Assembly (NCBI GenBank): GCA_024763115.1 | Contig: JANTGB010000128.1 | Location: 1-6,611 of the forward strand | Direction of reading: 5' to 3' | Source of the DNA: Desulfobulbaceae bacterium | Lineage (GTDB): Bacteria; Desulfobacterota; Desulfobulbia; Desulfobulbales; SURF-16 | DNA: 6,611 nucleotides | In this document: positions 6,478 through 6,611 of the stretch, in pieces | Layout: the number at the start of each line of letters is the position of its first letter | How positions within the stretch are numbered: the first letter of the stretch is position 1 | Notes under the pieces: generated by a model | Databases searched by the model: none | Told to the model about the DNA's origin: nothing | The model's input: the letters and a program-made list of their open reading frames with translations, nothing else | Program-made: the position numbers and the translations under genes

Positions 6478-6518
6478 CAATCCGTCCTCCGACCTCTGTC
6501 TTCCGGCTACCGGCTTAC
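6478..6518 (-). repeat. Heptamer array upstream of rbfA, cut by terminal repeat
   Basis: On the plus strand the units read CAATCCG, TCCTCCG, ACCTCTG, TCTTCCG, GCTACCG and GCTTAC. The last meets the terminal repeat at 6518/6519. TCTTCCGGCT is shared exactly with the truB array. Orientation matches the other two arrays. On the minus strand a short frame through it encodes GRQRSEDGLG and ends with TGA at 6472-6474, resembling the array-encoded tail of truB. This would fit the lost 3' end of an upstream gene such as infB, but that is inference. Confidence 0.65.
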
Positions 6519-6611
6519 GTAACCGTTCACCAGGGCACAAAATTTACGATAACCTTCAGTCCTGTAAGTGTTTACCAGTGCCTTAGATTCGTTCGTTTGG
6601 GACTTCGAAGC
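6519..6611. repeat. Right copy of the 93-bp inverted repeat; probable IS end
   Basis: This is the reverse complement of 26-118 with one mismatch, beginning GTAACC at 6519 and running to the window edge. The imperfect 18-bp internal repeat is present again (6519-6536 and 6564-6581). The presumed element would extend rightwards out of the window, in the opposite orientation to the left copy. The sequences immediately outside the two boundaries (119-126 and 6511-6518) do not match each other, as expected if they come from two separate insertions. Confidence 0.8.

Noticed and set aside
26..6611. The whole window as a transposon with 93-bp terminal inverted repeats
   Set aside because: The cargo is a conserved chromosomal housekeeping operon with no transposase, and the sharp repeat boundaries face inwards, as expected for two flanking elements.

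Overview
The window holds a compact housekeeping operon for translation and RNA metabolism, entirely on the minus strand. In transcription order (right to left) the genes are rbfA, an nrnA-like DHH phosphoesterase gene, truB, rpsO, pnp, dut and a YycJ/WalJ-like metallo-beta-lactamase-fold hydrolase gene. This order, normally preceded by infB, is typical of Desulfobacterota (former Deltaproteobacteria). Together with the moderate GC content and the style of intergenic repeats, it suggests a Desulfobulbales/Desulfobacterales-like organism. The phylum is a fair guess; anything finer is not supported.

Layout: positions 1-118 are the edge of a repeated element. The hydrolase gene (115-891) takes its stop codon from that element. 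A short 7-bp tandem array (892-926) lies between the hydrolase gene and dut (913-1386). pnp (1396-3483) is preceded by a 104-bp hairpin-rich leader and rpsO (3588-3857). A gap of about 340 bp between rpsO and truB carries degenerate interspersed repeats and a second 7-bp array. truB (4217-4993), the DHH gene (4990-5955) and rbfA (5927-6343) overlap one another. Upstream of rbfA lie about 130 bp of AT-rich noncoding DNA and a third 7-bp array. An inverted copy of the left-edge element (6519-6611) then closes the window. No infB is visible.

How the genes work together: RbfA, S15 and TruB serve 30S maturation and tRNA modification. PNPase and the NrnA-like enzyme degrade RNA and the short oligonucleotides left over. 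dUTPase protects DNA from uracil. The last gene encodes a metal-dependent hydrolase of unknown substrate. Overlaps and short gaps indicate co-transcription in two blocks (rbfA-nrnA-truB and rpsO-pnp-dut-hydrolase), with a possible extra promoter in front of rpsO.

No new enzymatic or defence system is visible. The unusual material is in the repeats: (1) a 93-bp near-perfect inverted repeat at the two window edges that looks like the same end of two oppositely oriented insertion sequences, possibly IS66-like; (2) a family of degenerate heptamer arrays, all in the same orientation, at the 3' ends of dut and truB and upstream of rbfA. These arrays encode the C-terminal residues and stop codons of dut and truB, and one supplies the likely ribosome-binding site of the hydrolase gene.
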